Positions 7,157 to 16,576 of a stretch of DNA of 64,000 nt are shown piece by piece (position 1 is the first letter of the stretch; each line of letters begins with the position of its first letter). The stretch spans positions 1 through 64,000 of the forward strand of contig NZ_QAAD01000011.1 in assembly GCF_003046625.1 (NCBI RefSeq), in the 5' to 3' direction. The DNA comes from Mangrovibacterium marinum. GTDB lineage: Bacteria > Bacteroidota > Bacteroidia > Bacteroidales > Prolixibacteraceae. Below the pieces are notes generated by a model. It had not been told where the DNA came from. It was given only the letters and a program-made list of their open reading frames with translations, and did no database searches. The translations under genes and the position numbers were made by a program.

Positions 7157-8470
7157 CTATTTGGCTTCTCTCAGCAAAAAGCCTTTGAAATCGTCGAAAG
7201 CCTTACTGCATGGCACCGAAAGCTTCTCGCCTTTCATGAACTCAGCCAGTTTTTCGGGCAGCGGCACGTTCCCCTGCCCGATGATCGCCTCAACGGTTTC
7301 GGTAAATTTTGCCGGATGCGCGGTTTCCAGGAATACGCCCATTTCACCAGCTACCAAATCAGTAGATAAAGCTTTATAAGCGCAAGCTCCGTGCGGATCA
7401 AGCAAGTAATTGTATTCTTTATAAACCTGCAACAGCACTTCTTTAATCTGCTCATCGCTGTAACGGAAGCCTTTCATCACCGACGAGATTTTCGCGTGTG
7501 AGTGTCCGTACAGATCCAGGATCCGCGCAAAGTTACTGGGGTCGCCCACATCCATGGCATTGGCAATGGTTGACACCGAGGGACGCGGCTCGTACTGCCC
7601 GCTTTGCAGGTATTTGTAGACGATATCGTTCTCGTTGTTGGCTGCGATAAAACGCTTGATTGGCAAGCCCATCTGCTGGGCAAACAAGCCGGCGGTCAGG
7701 TTTCCGAAGTTTCCGCTGGGCACGGCCACCACCAGCTCGTCCTGCAAGCCTTGTTCTTTCAAACGTGCGTAGGCATTGAAATAATAGAATGCCTGTGGAA
7801 GAAAGCGCGCCACATTGATGGAGTTGGCCGATGTAAGTGTCAGCTTGCTTTTCAGCTCCTCATCCAGAAAGGCTGTTTTCACCAGACGCTGACAGTCGTC
7901 GAAGGTACCATCCACCTCGATGGAGGTGATATTCTGTCCCAGTGTTGTGAACTGCTTCTCCTGAATCTCGCTCACCAGTCCTTTCGGATACAAAACGTAA
8001 ACATGAATGCCGTCGACACCCAGGAACCCATTGGCAACAGCGCTGCCCGTATCGCCCGAGGTAGCCACCAGCACATTTACCTGCTTGCGGTTATTTTTTT
8101 GCTTCAGGAAGTAACCCAGCAGGCGAGCCATAAAGCGGCCGCCAACATCTTTAAAAGCCAGGGTTGGTCCGTGAAACAACTCCAGCGAGTAGATCTTGTC
8201 GTGCACCGGCACCACCGGACAGTCAAACTGCAAGGTATCGAACACCAATTGTTTTAGATCGGCCTCGGGAATATCTTCGCCGAAGAAAGCTTTGGCTACT
8301 TCGAAAGAGATCTCCTGAAACGACAACTGCTCGATGGTTTCAAAAAATGAGGCCGGAAGCGGGTTGATATGATCCGGCATGAACAGGCCTTTGTCATCGG
8401 CCAGGCCTTTGGTTACTGCTTCCTGCAAGGAAACCTCCGGCACAGATTTATTGGTACTGTAGTACTGCAT
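7157..8470 (-). CDS. thrC: Threonine synthase
   Basis: A 437-residue PLP-dependent enzyme that converts O-phosphohomoserine to threonine, the last step of the pathway. The N-terminus MQYYSTNKSVPEVSLQEAV and the PLP-lysine motif GPTLAFKDVGGRF (near residues 100-112) are typical, as are ATSGDTGSAVANGF and VVAVPSGNFGNLTAG, which bind phosphate and PLP. Length fits the long bacterial ThrC class. It is the third gene of a minus-strand run thrA, apgM-like, thrC, separated from the second by 141 bases containing a CCCCTTTAGGGG inverted repeat. Start codon ATG at 8468-8470 fits the family start. Confidence 0.93.
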   Translation of the reverse strand: MQYYSTNKSVPEVSLQEAVTKGLADDKGLFMPDHINPLPASFFETIEQLSFQEISFEVAKAFFGEDIPEADLKQLVFDTLQFDCPVVPVHDKIYSLELFHGPTLAFKDVGGRFMARLLGYFLKQKNNRKQVNVLVATSGDTGSAVANGFLGVDGIHVYVLYPKGLVSEIQEKQFTTLGQNITSIEVDGTFDDCQRLVKTAFLDEELKSKLTLTSANSINVARFLPQAFYYFNAYARLKEQGLQDELVVAVPSGNFGNLTAGLFAQQMGLPIKRFIAANNENDIVYKYLQSGQYEPRPSVSTIANAMDVGDPSNFARILDLYGHSHAKISSVMKGFRYSDEQIKEVLLQVYKEYNYLLDPHGACAYKALSTDLVAGEMGVFLETAHPAKFTETVEAIIGQGNVPLPEKLAEFMKGEKLSVPCSKAFDDFKGFLLREAK

Positions 8471-8611
8471 GTTAAAATTTCAAGTTCTAAATTTCAAATT
8501 CCAAAAGCTGAAGCTGAGTCTTCAATTCACTAACCTAGTCACCCCTTTAGGGGCCGGGGGTTTTAGCAACTATTAGCTAAATAATCTTCAACGGTTTCGA
8601 CACCAGCATAA

Positions 8612-9823
8612 TCAATTATCACTTAAAAGCGCTTCCATAAACTCACGGCCGTGAATCAGGCCATAGCTTCCACTGGTAACCGCAAATTCGTCGTACACCT
8701 GCACGGCATCGGCCTGCTGACCCGGTTTATAAATAATGAAAGGCACCGGATCTTTAGTGTGAACCGTTGTGGCGCAGGGGGTCGGATGATCGGGCAACAC
8801 GGCGATTGTCACCGGCTCGTCCATTTTGGCTGTTTCCGCAACCAAAAATTTCACCACCCGATGGTCGAGATATTCAATGGTTTTGGTTTTCAGTTCCACA
8901 TCCCCTTCGTGGCCGGCTTCGTCGCTGGCTTCGATGTGCAGATACACCAGGTCGCATTCTTTCAGGGCGTCGATCGTTGCCTGCGCCTTACCTTCGTAAT
9001 TGGTATCGTACAAACCCGTCGCACCTTCTACCTGAATGACCTTCATCCCGGCGTAAACACCGATTCCCTGAATCAGGTCGACCGCCGAGATCACGGCCGA
9101 TTTTTCCACGCCGAACATCTCTTTCAAGGTGGGCATAGCTGGTTTGTAGCCCGGCGACCAGGGCCAGATGCTGTTGGCCATATCCTTACCGGCGGCTTGT
9201 CGCTTTTGGTTAACCGGATGCGCGGCCAGCAGATCCATTGATTTATGGATCAAATCATTCAACAAGCTTGCTGTTTCATCAGCCTCGGCTTCTTTCGCCG
9301 CGATCAGATAATCCTTCCAGGGTTTTCCGGGAACATCGTGCGGCGGCGTACAAGCCAGTTGCTTCTTACCGCCTTTAATCACCAACAGGTGGCGGTACGA
9401 AACCCCTTTGTGGAAAATCACGCGCTCGCTGCCCAGCTTTTCATTCAGAAAATCGATCAGCTCGTGTGCTTCCTCATTCGAGATGTGCCCGGCCGAGTGG
9501 TTTTTGATATTCCCATTAGCCAGGCAAATCAGGTTGCAACGAAGCGCCAGGTCGCCCGGCTCGAGCACAACGCCCATACTGGCAGCCTCGAGGGTACCGC
9601 GTCCTTCGAACACCTTGGCCACATCGTAGCCCAACACCGACATATTGGCTATTTCGCTTCCCGGGTGCATCCCCTCGGGCACCGTTTGCAACAATCCTGC
9701 CCGTCCCAACTTGGCCAACCGATCAATCTCGGGTATGTTGGCCATCTGCAAGGGAGTTTTTCCGCCGTAATTTTCCAATGGCTCATCAGCCATGCCGTCT
9801 CCTAAAACGATTATATATTTCAT
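8612..9823 (-). CDS. ApgM-like phosphoglycerate mutase family protein, probable homoserine kinase of the thr operon
   Basis: A 403-residue alkaline-phosphatase-superfamily protein of the archaeal-type cofactor-independent phosphoglycerate mutase family. MKYIIVLGDGMADEPL gives the first metal aspartate, HPGSEIANMSVLGYD carries the nucleophilic serine, and IEASDEAGHEGD and VLPDHPTPC the remaining metal ligands. It lies between thrA and thrC, where a homoserine kinase gene would be expected; no thrB of the GHMP type is present. From the operon position I infer it phosphorylates homoserine. I recall genetic evidence for such a role of the Bacteroides homologue, but cannot check it here. Glycolytic mutase activity is the alternative. 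Confidence 0.85.
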   Translation of the reverse strand: MKYIIVLGDGMADEPLENYGGKTPLQMANIPEIDRLAKLGRAGLLQTVPEGMHPGSEIANMSVLGYDVAKVFEGRGTLEAASMGVVLEPGDLALRCNLICLANGNIKNHSAGHISNEEAHELIDFLNEKLGSERVIFHKGVSYRHLLVIKGGKKQLACTPPHDVPGKPWKDYLIAAKEAEADETASLLNDLIHKSMDLLAAHPVNQKRQAAGKDMANSIWPWSPGYKPAMPTLKEMFGVEKSAVISAVDLIQGIGVYAGMKVIQVEGATGLYDTNYEGKAQATIDALKECDLVYLHIEASDEAGHEGDVELKTKTIEYLDHRVVKFLVAETAKMDEPVTIAVLPDHPTPCATTVHTKDPVPFIIYKPGQQADAVQVYDEFAVTSGSYGLIHGREFMEALLSDN

Positions 9824-9905
9824 CTTTAAAATCCCAATTATTTAAATTTCATACTCCAAATAGTCTTGAGTCCTGAAACTGAACCACCAGCTACCGCACT
9901 TTCCG

Positions 9906-9944
9906 ACTCACGACTCACGTCTCATGACTCACGACTCACGACTC
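9906..9944. repeat. ACTCACG heptamer microsatellite
   Basis: Five tandem ACTCACG-like heptamers, one degenerate (TCTCATG), in the 123-base gap between thrA and the ApgM-like gene. The same heptamer is repeated three times at 14712-14732. Confidence 0.8.
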
Positions 9945-9946
9945 CC

Positions 9947-12376
9947 CTATATATTCGATACCCGAATGATGTCGGCAAAAACACCTGCCGCGGTTACGGC
10001 TGCTCCGGCGCCATAGCCCTTGATGATCATCGGGAATTCGTTATACCGTTCGCTGGTAAACATCACCAGGTTGTTACTTCCCTGCAAGTCGTAGAAGGGA
10101 TGGCCCTGCTCCACTTCCTGCAAGCCCACTTCCGACTGGCCATTTTCGTATTTGGCAACAAAGCGCCAGCATTTCTTTTCGGCCTCCAGCCGCTGACGCC
10201 GTTGTTCAAAGTCGGCATCCACCTGCGAAATGTTAGCCCAAAAGTCGTCGATCGATCCGTCGAAGTACGCATCGGGGATAAACTTGTTGATGAGCACATC
10301 CTCTTTTTCGATTTTGTAGCCCGACTCGCGAACCAAAATCAACAGCTTACGAACCACATCGATCCCACTCAGGTCGATGCGCGGATCGGGTTCGGAGTAA
10401 CCTTCCTCCTTGGCCAGCTGAATGGTCTTGCTCAACGGAACATCGGCCGATATGGTGTTGAAAATATAGTTCAGCGTACCGGAAAGTACCGCCTCAATCT
10501 TCAGGATCTTGTCGCCCGAGTTCACCAAATCGTTCAGGGTGTTGATGATTGGCAAACCGGCGCCCACGTTGGTCTCAAACAAAAATTTGACACCTTTTGT
10601 TTTGGCGATGCTTTTCAGCTTTCTATAGTTATCATAGTCCGACGAAGCGGCCACCTTATTGGCCGTCACGATCGAGACGTTGGCATTCAAAAGGTCGGCA
10701 TAAACCGTTGGTGATTCGTTAGAGGCGGTACAATCCACAAAGACCGAGTTGAAAATATTCATCTCGATGATGGCATCCTTATACGCCTTCAGCCCCGAAG
10801 CTTGTCCTTCGGCATCCAAACGGTCGCGGAAGCCGTCGATAGCAATTCCTTCGCGGTCGAGCAACATCTTGCGCGAGTTGGCAACGCCCACTAGCTTGAT
10901 TTTCAGACGCTTTTCTTTCAGCAGCTTTTCCTGTTGTTGCTGAATTTGGGTCAGCAGGTTACCGCCAACCAGCCCCATGCCCAACAGGAAGACATTCACC
11001 TCCATATTTTCGGACAGGAAGAAGGACTCGTGCACCACGTTGAGGGTTTTGCGCAGATCGCTGTTTTTCACCACCCACGAAATGTTCAACTCCGAAGCTC
11101 CCTGAGCGATGGCCATGATGTTCACCCCGTTTTTACCGATGGTGTTGAAAAGCTTTCCGGCAATACCGGTTGAATGTTTCATATTTTCGCCAACAATGGC
11201 AACGATCGACAGCTCGTTTTCAACCTCCACCTTATTGATCCGGCCATTCATGATCTCGCGCTCAAACTCGGAGCGGATGGCCTGTTCGGCAGCATCGGCT
11301 TTTCCGGTGTCAACAGCGATGGAGATGGAGTTTTCGGATGAAGCCTGCGAGATGAGGATAACATTAATATTTTGCAGTGCCAGCGCACTGAACAAACGCA
11401 TGGAGATGCCCGTAACGCCCACCATACCGAGCCCCTGAACCGTAATAAGGCTGATATTGGAGATCGACGAAATCCCTTTAATGGGACGGTCTTTGGCGTT
11501 GGCCTGGCTGCTGGTAATCAGAGAGCCCGGGGCCTGTGGGTTCAGCGTATTTTTGATGTAGGTGGGAATTCCTTTTTTATATACCGGCAAAATGGTGGGC
11601 GGATAAATCACCTTGGCGCCAAAGTGCGACAACTCCATTGCCTCGGCATAACTCAGCGACTCAATCACATAAGCCTTACTGATTACCCGCGGGTCGGCAG
11701 TCATAAAGCCGTCCACATCGGTCCAGATCTCCAACACCGAAGCATCCAGCGCGGCCGCATAAATCGCAGCGGTATAGTCCGAGCCGCCACGGCCAAGGGT
11801 TGTATACTCTCCTTCGGCGTTGCTGGCAACAAAGCCCGGTGCAATGCAAATCCCCTTAAACTCGCCCAGAGCTGCCTTCACCAGGGTGTTGGTGAGGCTG
11901 AAGTTCACCTGTGCCTTGCCAAAAGCACTGTCGGTTTTAATCAGCTTGGACGAATCCACCCAACTGGCGTCATCGATAAACTCGCTGATGATATACGAAG
12001 AAAGACGCTCGCCAAAGCCACCGATCTTATCCAGGGTTTTGTCGGTCAGCTCACCAATCATGGAAACGCCCACAATCACGCGTTCCAGCTCGTCCAACAG
12101 CTGGCTGACCTGTTCCTTCACGGCTTCTTTTCGTTCTCCGTCGAACAACTGATCGACCACCGCCTCGTGACGTTCGCGAATCATCGTGAGTTCCGTGTTG
12201 AAATAGTCCGTTCCGAGGATGGCCATTTTTGCGGCGTTCAATATTTTGTCAGTAATCCCGCCCAAGGCTGAAACAACCACGATAGCATCATCGTCCTGAC
12301 TTTTTACGATCTCCTTTACCTTTCGGATATTCCCGGCACTTCCCACTGAAGTACCGCCAAATTTCAACACTTTCAT
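9947..12376 (-). CDS. thrA: Bifunctional aspartokinase / homoserine dehydrogenase
   Basis: An 809-residue fusion enzyme giving the first and third steps from aspartate to threonine and methionine. The N-terminal kinase domain starts MKVLKFGGTSVGSAGNIRKV and carries TLGRGGSDYTAA (near residues 205-216). Two ACT regulatory domains follow (around residues 310-460: ITVQGLGMVGVTGIS and VAIVGENMKHSTGIAG). The dehydrogenase begins near residue 465 with VNVFLLGMGLVGGNL, and includes FETNVGAGLPIINTL and FSEPDPRIDLSG-like EPDPRIDLSGID. Length equals that of E. coli ThrA-type enzymes. It is the promoter-proximal gene of the thr operon. Feedback control by threonine through the ACT domains is expected. 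No leader attenuator was recognised in the 86 bases before the MITE-like repeat. Confidence 0.95.
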   Translation of the reverse strand: MKVLKFGGTSVGSAGNIRKVKEIVKSQDDDAIVVVSALGGITDKILNAAKMAILGTDYFNTELTMIRERHEAVVDQLFDGERKEAVKEQVSQLLDELERVIVGVSMIGELTDKTLDKIGGFGERLSSYIISEFIDDASWVDSSKLIKTDSAFGKAQVNFSLTNTLVKAALGEFKGICIAPGFVASNAEGEYTTLGRGGSDYTAAIYAAALDASVLEIWTDVDGFMTADPRVISKAYVIESLSYAEAMELSHFGAKVIYPPTILPVYKKGIPTYIKNTLNPQAPGSLITSSQANAKDRPIKGISSISNISLITVQGLGMVGVTGISMRLFSALALQNINVILISQASSENSISIAVDTGKADAAEQAIRSEFEREIMNGRINKVEVENELSIVAIVGENMKHSTGIAGKLFNTIGKNGVNIMAIAQGASELNISWVVKNSDLRKTLNVVHESFFLSENMEVNVFLLGMGLVGGNLLTQIQQQQEKLLKEKRLKIKLVGVANSRKMLLDREGIAIDGFRDRLDAEGQASGLKAYKDAIIEMNIFNSVFVDCTASNESPTVYADLLNANVSIVTANKVAASSDYDNYRKLKSIAKTKGVKFLFETNVGAGLPIINTLNDLVNSGDKILKIEAVLSGTLNYIFNTISADVPLSKTIQLAKEEGYSEPDPRIDLSGIDVVRKLLILVRESGYKIEKEDVLINKFIPDAYFDGSIDDFWANISQVDADFEQRRQRLEAEKKCWRFVAKYENGQSEVGLQEVEQGHPFYDLQGSNNLVMFTSERYNEFPMIIKGYGAGAAVTAAGVFADIIRVSNI

Positions 12377-12461
12377 TTTTTATGAATCAATTAGTTAGAC
12401 TTATTCAAAAATTAACCGTTTCCGGATAACAATCCGCCCGCGTTTCCGGTATTCTGAATAG

Positions 12462-12630
12462 TTATACCGATTAGCAATTGAAACCACCCGATAAACCGAG
12501 GTCGTTTTTACTGGTTTTCAAACAGCTACCGGCATTATACCAAAATGTTTTAATGTGCAAACTAACCTCTCAAGAAGGTATAATTTCACCGTTTCGCTTA
12601 AGGCTCGCTCTGGAAAACAATTGGTATTAT
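12462..12630. repeat. MITE-like repeat, family 2, copy 1
   Basis: A 169-base element with imperfect terminal inverted repeats: TTATACCGATTAGCAATTG at the left and CAATTGGTATTAT at the right, with an internal CCGGCATTATACC. Copies 2 and 3 are at 18188-18320 and 27101-27222. It lies between the start of thrA and the recA terminator. No coding frame inside. Confidence 0.7.
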
Positions 12631-12863
12631 TTCTTCAGCTTAATCGCCTGAACTTAATCAGTTTTTTCGATACGCGGCAAAAATATGCTTATTTATTATT
12701 ACTTTCTAATTATTGCTTACAAAATTCAAGCAACCAACCGACTGTTAACATCAAATTGAAAGACGACCGGATTACCGGATGTTCAGATACGCGGATATTC
12801 GGACAGATGAACTTACAACCGGAATTGAGTAACCAATGTATCAGCACTCCTCTCAGATTCTGT

Positions 12864-12925
12864 CTGGTTACTGGTTACTGGTTACTGGTTGCTGGTTACT
12901 GGTTACTGGTTGCTGGTTACTGGTT
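12864..12925. repeat. CTGGTTA heptamer microsatellite
   Basis: Nine tandem heptamers, CTGGTTA with two CTGGTTG variants, spanning 62 bases downstream of recA. The stretch 12631-12863 before it holds no recognisable gene. Confidence 0.9.
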
Positions 12926-12942
12926 TTCCTTCGCGTTCCGGC

Positions 12943-12980
12943 AAAAAAAATCCGGATGAAGCAGTACCCCATCCGGATTT
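12943..12980 (-). terminator. Intrinsic terminator of the bcp-recA transcript
   Basis: Read on the minus strand, AAATCCGGATG pairs perfectly with CATCCGGATTT (11 bp) and is followed by eight U residues. It lies 20 bases after the recA stop. Confidence 0.85.
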
Positions 12981-13000
12981 CACTGCATCACGCAATAAAG

Positions 13001-14029
13001 CTAACCCATGGTCGTCGCGCCCACGGTTACCGCCTCAACAATCTTAGCTTCCAGCTCTTGCGCCAGCTCAACATTATCTTTCAGGAGGTTGCGAACCGAC
13101 TCGCGCCCCTGCCCCAGCCTGGTTTCGCCATAGCTAAACCACGAACCGCTCTTTTTAATCACGTTGTAGTTCACACCCAGGTCGATGATTTCGCCGGTTT
13201 TGGAAATTCCTTCGCCATACATGATATCGAACTCGGCCTTGCGGAATGGCGGCGCAACTTTGTTTTTCACCACTTTCACACGAACGTTGTTCCCCATCAC
13301 CTCGTCGCCATCCTTAATCTGACCAATACGACGGATATCCAGACGCACTGAAGCGTAAAACTTCAGGGCATTACCACCGGTTGTAGTTTCGGGGTTTCCG
13401 AACATCACACCGATTTTTTCGCGTAACTGGTTAATAAAGATACAGCAGGTTTTGGTTTTATTGATGTTGGCCGTAAGCTTACGCAAAGCCTGTGACATCA
13501 AACGAGCCTGCAAGCCCATTTTAGAGTCACCCATGTCGCCTTCAATCTCGGCTTTGGGTGTCAAAGCAGCTACCGAGTCAATTACAACAATATCAATGGC
13601 TCCCGAGCGAATCAGGTTGTCGGCAATTTCCAGGGCTTGCTCCCCGTTGTCGGGCTGCGAGATCAGCAGCTCATCCGTATCGACCCCCAACTTGCGGGCA
13701 TAAAACGGGTCGAAGGCATGTTCAGCATCGATGATGGCGGCAATACCTCCGGCTTTCTGAGCCTCGGCAATGGCATGAATGGCCAGGGTTGTTTTACCCG
13801 ACGACTCGGGCCCGTAAATCTCGATGATACGGCCTTTGGGGAAACCACCAATCCCCAGGGCAATATCCAGGCCGATAGACCCTGAAGGGATCGCCGGAAC
13901 ATCTTCGGCCACGCGGTCGCCCATCTTCATGATTGCGCCTTTGCCGTAACTCTTTTCTATTTTATCCATGGTCAGCTGAAGCGCCTTCAGCTTTTCCTTG
14001 TTCACGTTATTTTGTTCTTCTTTTGCCAT
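13001..14029 (-). CDS. recA: Recombinase RecA
   Basis: A 342-residue RecA. Walker [12 protein letters not shown] (near residues 70-80), Walker [13 protein letters not shown] (near 145), the loop motif [20 protein letters not shown] and the ATP-capping region [22 protein letters not shown] are all intact. RecA coats single-stranded DNA, pairs homologues and stimulates LexA self-cleavage. The C-terminal acidic tail is short, ending [12 protein letters not shown], within the range for Bacteroidota. The gene follows bcp with a two-base gap on the minus strand, so both are likely co-transcribed and end at the terminator 12943-12980. Confidence 0.98.
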   Translation of the reverse strand: MAKEEQNNVNKEKLKALQLTMDKIEKSYGKGAIMKMGDRVAEDVPAIPSGSIGLDIALGIGGFPKGRIIEIYGPESSGKTTLAIHAIAEAQKAGGIAAIIDAEHAFDPFYARKLGVDTDELLISQPDNGEQALEIADNLIRSGAIDIVVIDSVAALTPKAEIEGDMGDSKMGLQARLMSQALRKLTANINKTKTCCIFINQLREKIGVMFGNPETTTGGNALKFYASVRLDIRRIGQIKDGDEVMGNNVRVKVVKNKVAPPFRKAEFDIMYGEGISKTGEIIDLGVNYNVIKKSGSWFSYGETRLGQGRESVRNLLKDNVELAQELEAKIVEAVTVGATTMG

Positions 14030-14031
14030 CG

Positions 14032-14499
14032 TTATTTATTATCTAAAGCGGTGCTTATTTGATTTGTATGATCTTTGGTTTTCACTTTACTAAACAGTTC
14101 GACAACAACTCCGTTCTCGTCAATCACATAGGTGGTTCGCAACACCCCCATATATTCCTTTCCGTACAATTTTTTCAATCCCCAGGCGCCATAAGCCTCC
14201 AGGATCTCGTGCTCGGGATCGGAAATCAGGTTAAATTGAAAGCCATATTTATCGGCAAACTTTTTATGCGATGCCACGCTGTCCGGACTAACCCCGACTA
14301 CTTCGTAGCCCTGCTTCAGCCAGTAATCGTAATTATCGCTTAAGTTGCAGGACTCGGCCGTACAACCCGGTGTGTTATCTTTGGGATAAAAGTACAAAAT
14401 CAATTTCTTTCCCTTAAAATCATCGGATGAAATCAATTCTTCGTTCTGATTCAGACCTTTAAAATAGGGCGCCTGAGCTCCTTTTTCCAGTAAAGCCAT
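14032..14499 (-). CDS. bcp: Thiol peroxidase of the Bcp/PrxQ family
   Basis: A 155-residue thioredoxin-dependent peroxiredoxin. [17 protein letters not shown] near residues 39-55 carries the peroxidatic cysteine (TPGCT) and, five residues later, the PrxQ-type resolving cysteine. The C-terminal [11 protein letters not shown] motif is also typical. It reduces hydrogen and organic peroxides in the cytoplasm. The frame is open 23 codons further upstream, but the ATG at 14499 ([13 protein letters not shown]) gives the standard family N-terminus. Located directly upstream of recA, it is probably in the same transcript. Confidence 0.9.
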   Translation of the reverse strand: MALLEKGAQAPYFKGLNQNEELISSDDFKGKKLILYFYPKDNTPGCTAESCNLSDNYDYWLKQGYEVVGVSPDSVASHKKFADKYGFQFNLISDPEHEILEAYGAWGLKKLYGKEYMGVLRTTYVIDENGVVVELFSKVKTKDHTNQISTALDNK

Positions 14500-14905
14500 T
14501 CGTTTTTCCGATTTATAGATTAGACAAATATACTTGATTAATTTCGAAATGCCGGAGGCTTCTGTCAATAATATCGAATATGCTTCAGCCCGAGTCGTTT
14601 CAAAGTCCCCCGCAGTTTGAGTTCCGGACTGGTGGACTTGAAGAAGTCGCAGTCACTGTCGCAGTCGCAGTCACTGTCACAGATTGCCGGACATACAAAC
14701 TTCGGAGCCGGACTCACGACTCACGACTCACGACTAAGAGCTCCCGACTAAGAGCTCCCGACGTTTCACCAAACAAGTTTTGGAGCGAATGGTTGAACGA
14801 TGCTTGAAAATATCAATCAATAATTAAATCGACCGCACAGACGATGCGTCCTCCTGCCAGCTGGAACATTTTTTGTAGTTTTAGGCTCGGCAAACATCTA
14901 TTTTT
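14500..14905. repeat. Divergent intergenic region with tandem repeats
   Basis: Between the divergent bcp and 14906 genes there is low-complexity repeat: GCAGTCACTGTC units at 14650-14685, three ACTCACG heptamers at 14712-14732 and two copies of ACTAAGAGCTCCCG at 14733-14760. No gene is supported. A TAGTTTTA box just before 14906 is a weak promoter candidate. Confidence 0.6.
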
Positions 14906-16279
14906 ATGCAATTGATAACAACAAAAATCAAACAACACCGAACACGCCTGATCCTAAGCTGCTGTATCTGTTTCACTTTAATTGGTCCGCTGGCAGCGCA
15001 GGATGACCCCGAGATGCAGGCCAGGCAGTTCTTCTCGAACCAGCAATATGCCGAGGCTCTTCCGGTTTTTGAAGACCTGGTGCGCCTCTATCCGGACGAT
15101 CCGGAAATCAACTATTACTATGCTGCCTCGTTGATTGAAACGCAGCAGTTTTCCGAGCGCGCGGCCGAGGCCCTGCTAAAAAGCGGCAACTTCCTGAAAA
15201 GTCAGTGGTACCTGGCACAGTACTACCATGCCCAATCGGACTGGGAGAAGGCACTGGCTGCCTACCAACAGTTCCGGGATCAAGCCTCCGCCAAAATACT
15301 GAAGTCGGTGCCGCTGGATGAAATGATCGAACTATGCCATCAACAAATGAATCCTTTTGCCGAAGCAGCAACGGCTACAACTTCAGCCCCGGACTCGATC
15401 CTGGGTACCGAAGCGACAGTTGATACGATTCCGCCCGCAGATAGCCTTCAACAAGCAAAAGCTGGTATTTTAATACCGGAAATAGCGGAGCTTCCAACCC
15501 GGGAGGCAACTCCCGACTATGCCGACAGCATCATTAACTTTCCGGTGAATGCACAAATCAGCTATCTGAAAATCGACCAATTCCAGACTACTGAGGGAAG
15601 GACAGCTTTCCTCGATGCTTGTGCAATGGAAGCCCGACTGGATTCGCTGCTGCAAAAAAGTGCATCTCTGCGCAGTCAATACGAGCTGGCCGACCTGCAG
15701 CATAAAGAGCAACTGGCCGGCGCCATTTTAACCATTGAGCAGGAAAGCTACCGGCTGAACAGCGCGATTGCGCAACAACAGCAACTGGCCAACCAGGCCG
15801 AGAGCAATTATTGGGCAACGGCAGACCAGGCCGAAATCCTGCAGTTTTGCAGCCGCCATCAACAGCTGAAGGACAGCCTGGCAAAAGCACAGCAAGCACC
15901 GATTGTAGAAACCATCACCGAGGAAGAAGCACCGGTGATCATTGTTGCTGCAAGCGACTCACTGGCCTTAGACAGTTTACAAAGCCCTCAGGCAGCTCCC
16001 CTCGACCAGATTCTATATAAAATACAGATTGGAGCTTACCGCAATACGCCGCCCGAATGGGTGCAACGGCTATTTAAAAAATTATCGGTTCTGCGCCGCA
16101 TCGACCAATACACCGACGATCAAGGTGTAACAGTTTATACCGTGGGTGAATTAAAAACATACCAGGATGCCCAACAAATGCTAAAACAAATTAAATTAGA
16201 GGGCGTAAACAATGCTACAATAGCAGCTTACAAGAACAACGAACGAATCCCGGTCAGCGAAGCCCGAAAATTAGAATAA
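14906..16279 (+). CDS. Secreted TPR / SPOR-like domain protein of unknown role
   Basis: A 457-residue protein with an N-terminal signal peptide (basic start, hydrophobic LILSCCICFTLIGPLAAQ, cleavage likely after LAA or LAAQ). Residues 38-135 contain TPR-like repeats (RQFFSNQQYAEALPVFEDLV, YPDDPEINYYYA). The middle is long, glutamine- and alanine-rich and probably helical (residues 210-335). The end (about 370-440), YKIQIGAYRNTPPEWVQRLF and VYTVGELKTYQDAQQML, resembles a SPOR domain, which binds denuded peptidoglycan. It is likely periplasmic. Four bases separate it from clpS, so they are probably co-transcribed although no functional link is known. Domain calls are by eye. Confidence 0.7.
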   Translation: MQLITTKIKQHRTRLILSCCICFTLIGPLAAQDDPEMQARQFFSNQQYAEALPVFEDLVRLYPDDPEINYYYAASLIETQQFSERAAEALLKSGNFLKSQWYLAQYYHAQSDWEKALAAYQQFRDQASAKILKSVPLDEMIELCHQQMNPFAEAATATTSAPDSILGTEATVDTIPPADSLQQAKAGILIPEIAELPTREATPDYADSIINFPVNAQISYLKIDQFQTTEGRTAFLDACAMEARLDSLLQKSASLRSQYELADLQHKEQLAGAILTIEQESYRLNSAIAQQQQLANQAESNYWATADQAEILQFCSRHQQLKDSLAKAQQAPIVETITEEEAPVIIVAASDSLALDSLQSPQAAPLDQILYKIQIGAYRNTPPEWVQRLFKKLSVLRRIDQYTDDQGVTVYTVGELKTYQDAQQMLKQIKLEGVNNATIAAYKNNERIPVSEARKLE

Positions 16280-16283
16280 ACCC

Positions 16284-16565
16284 ATGAGTTCAAAGGAAAA
16301 CATTCAACACAAACCGGTACAGGATCAGGAAGTCAACAGCCAAAACAATCGGTTGCTCGTTCTTCATAACGACGATTATCATTCCTTCGACTATGTTATT
16401 GAAGCGCTCATGGCCGTTTGCGAACACGAACACGAGCAAGCCATTCAATGCACTTTGTTAACACATTACAAGGGCCAATGTGATGTTAAAAAAGGAAGTT
16501 TTACTTACCTTAGACCGATGAAACAAGCTTTAATGGACAAAGACCTGAAAGCGACTATTGACTAA
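16284..16565 (+). CDS. clpS: ATP-dependent Clp protease adaptor ClpS
   Basis: A 93-residue ClpS. The core RLLVLHNDDYHSFDYVIEAL (residues 23-42) holds the N-degron pocket signature: the NDD motif and downstream hydrophobic residues. It continues to the usual AIQCTLLTHYKGQCDVKKGS segment and a C-terminal helix. ClpS delivers proteins with bulky hydrophobic N-termini to ClpAP, or to ClpC in this phylum. The N-terminal extension of about 20 polar residues is the flexible tail. The gene lies in a plus-strand run with the SPOR-like gene before it and nfeD after it. Confidence 0.92.
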   Translation: MSSKENIQHKPVQDQEVNSQNNRLLVLHNDDYHSFDYVIEALMAVCEHEHEQAIQCTLLTHYKGQCDVKKGSFTYLRPMKQALMDKDLKATID

Positions 16566-16576
16566 TCATCCTGAAT

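Noticed and set aside
12377-12461. Threonine attenuator before thrA
   Set aside because: No leader peptide rich in threonine or isoleucine codons and no terminator/antiterminator pair was found.
12864-12925. CRISPR-like repeat
   Set aside because: The units are seven bases in direct tandem with no spacers; it is a microsatellite.
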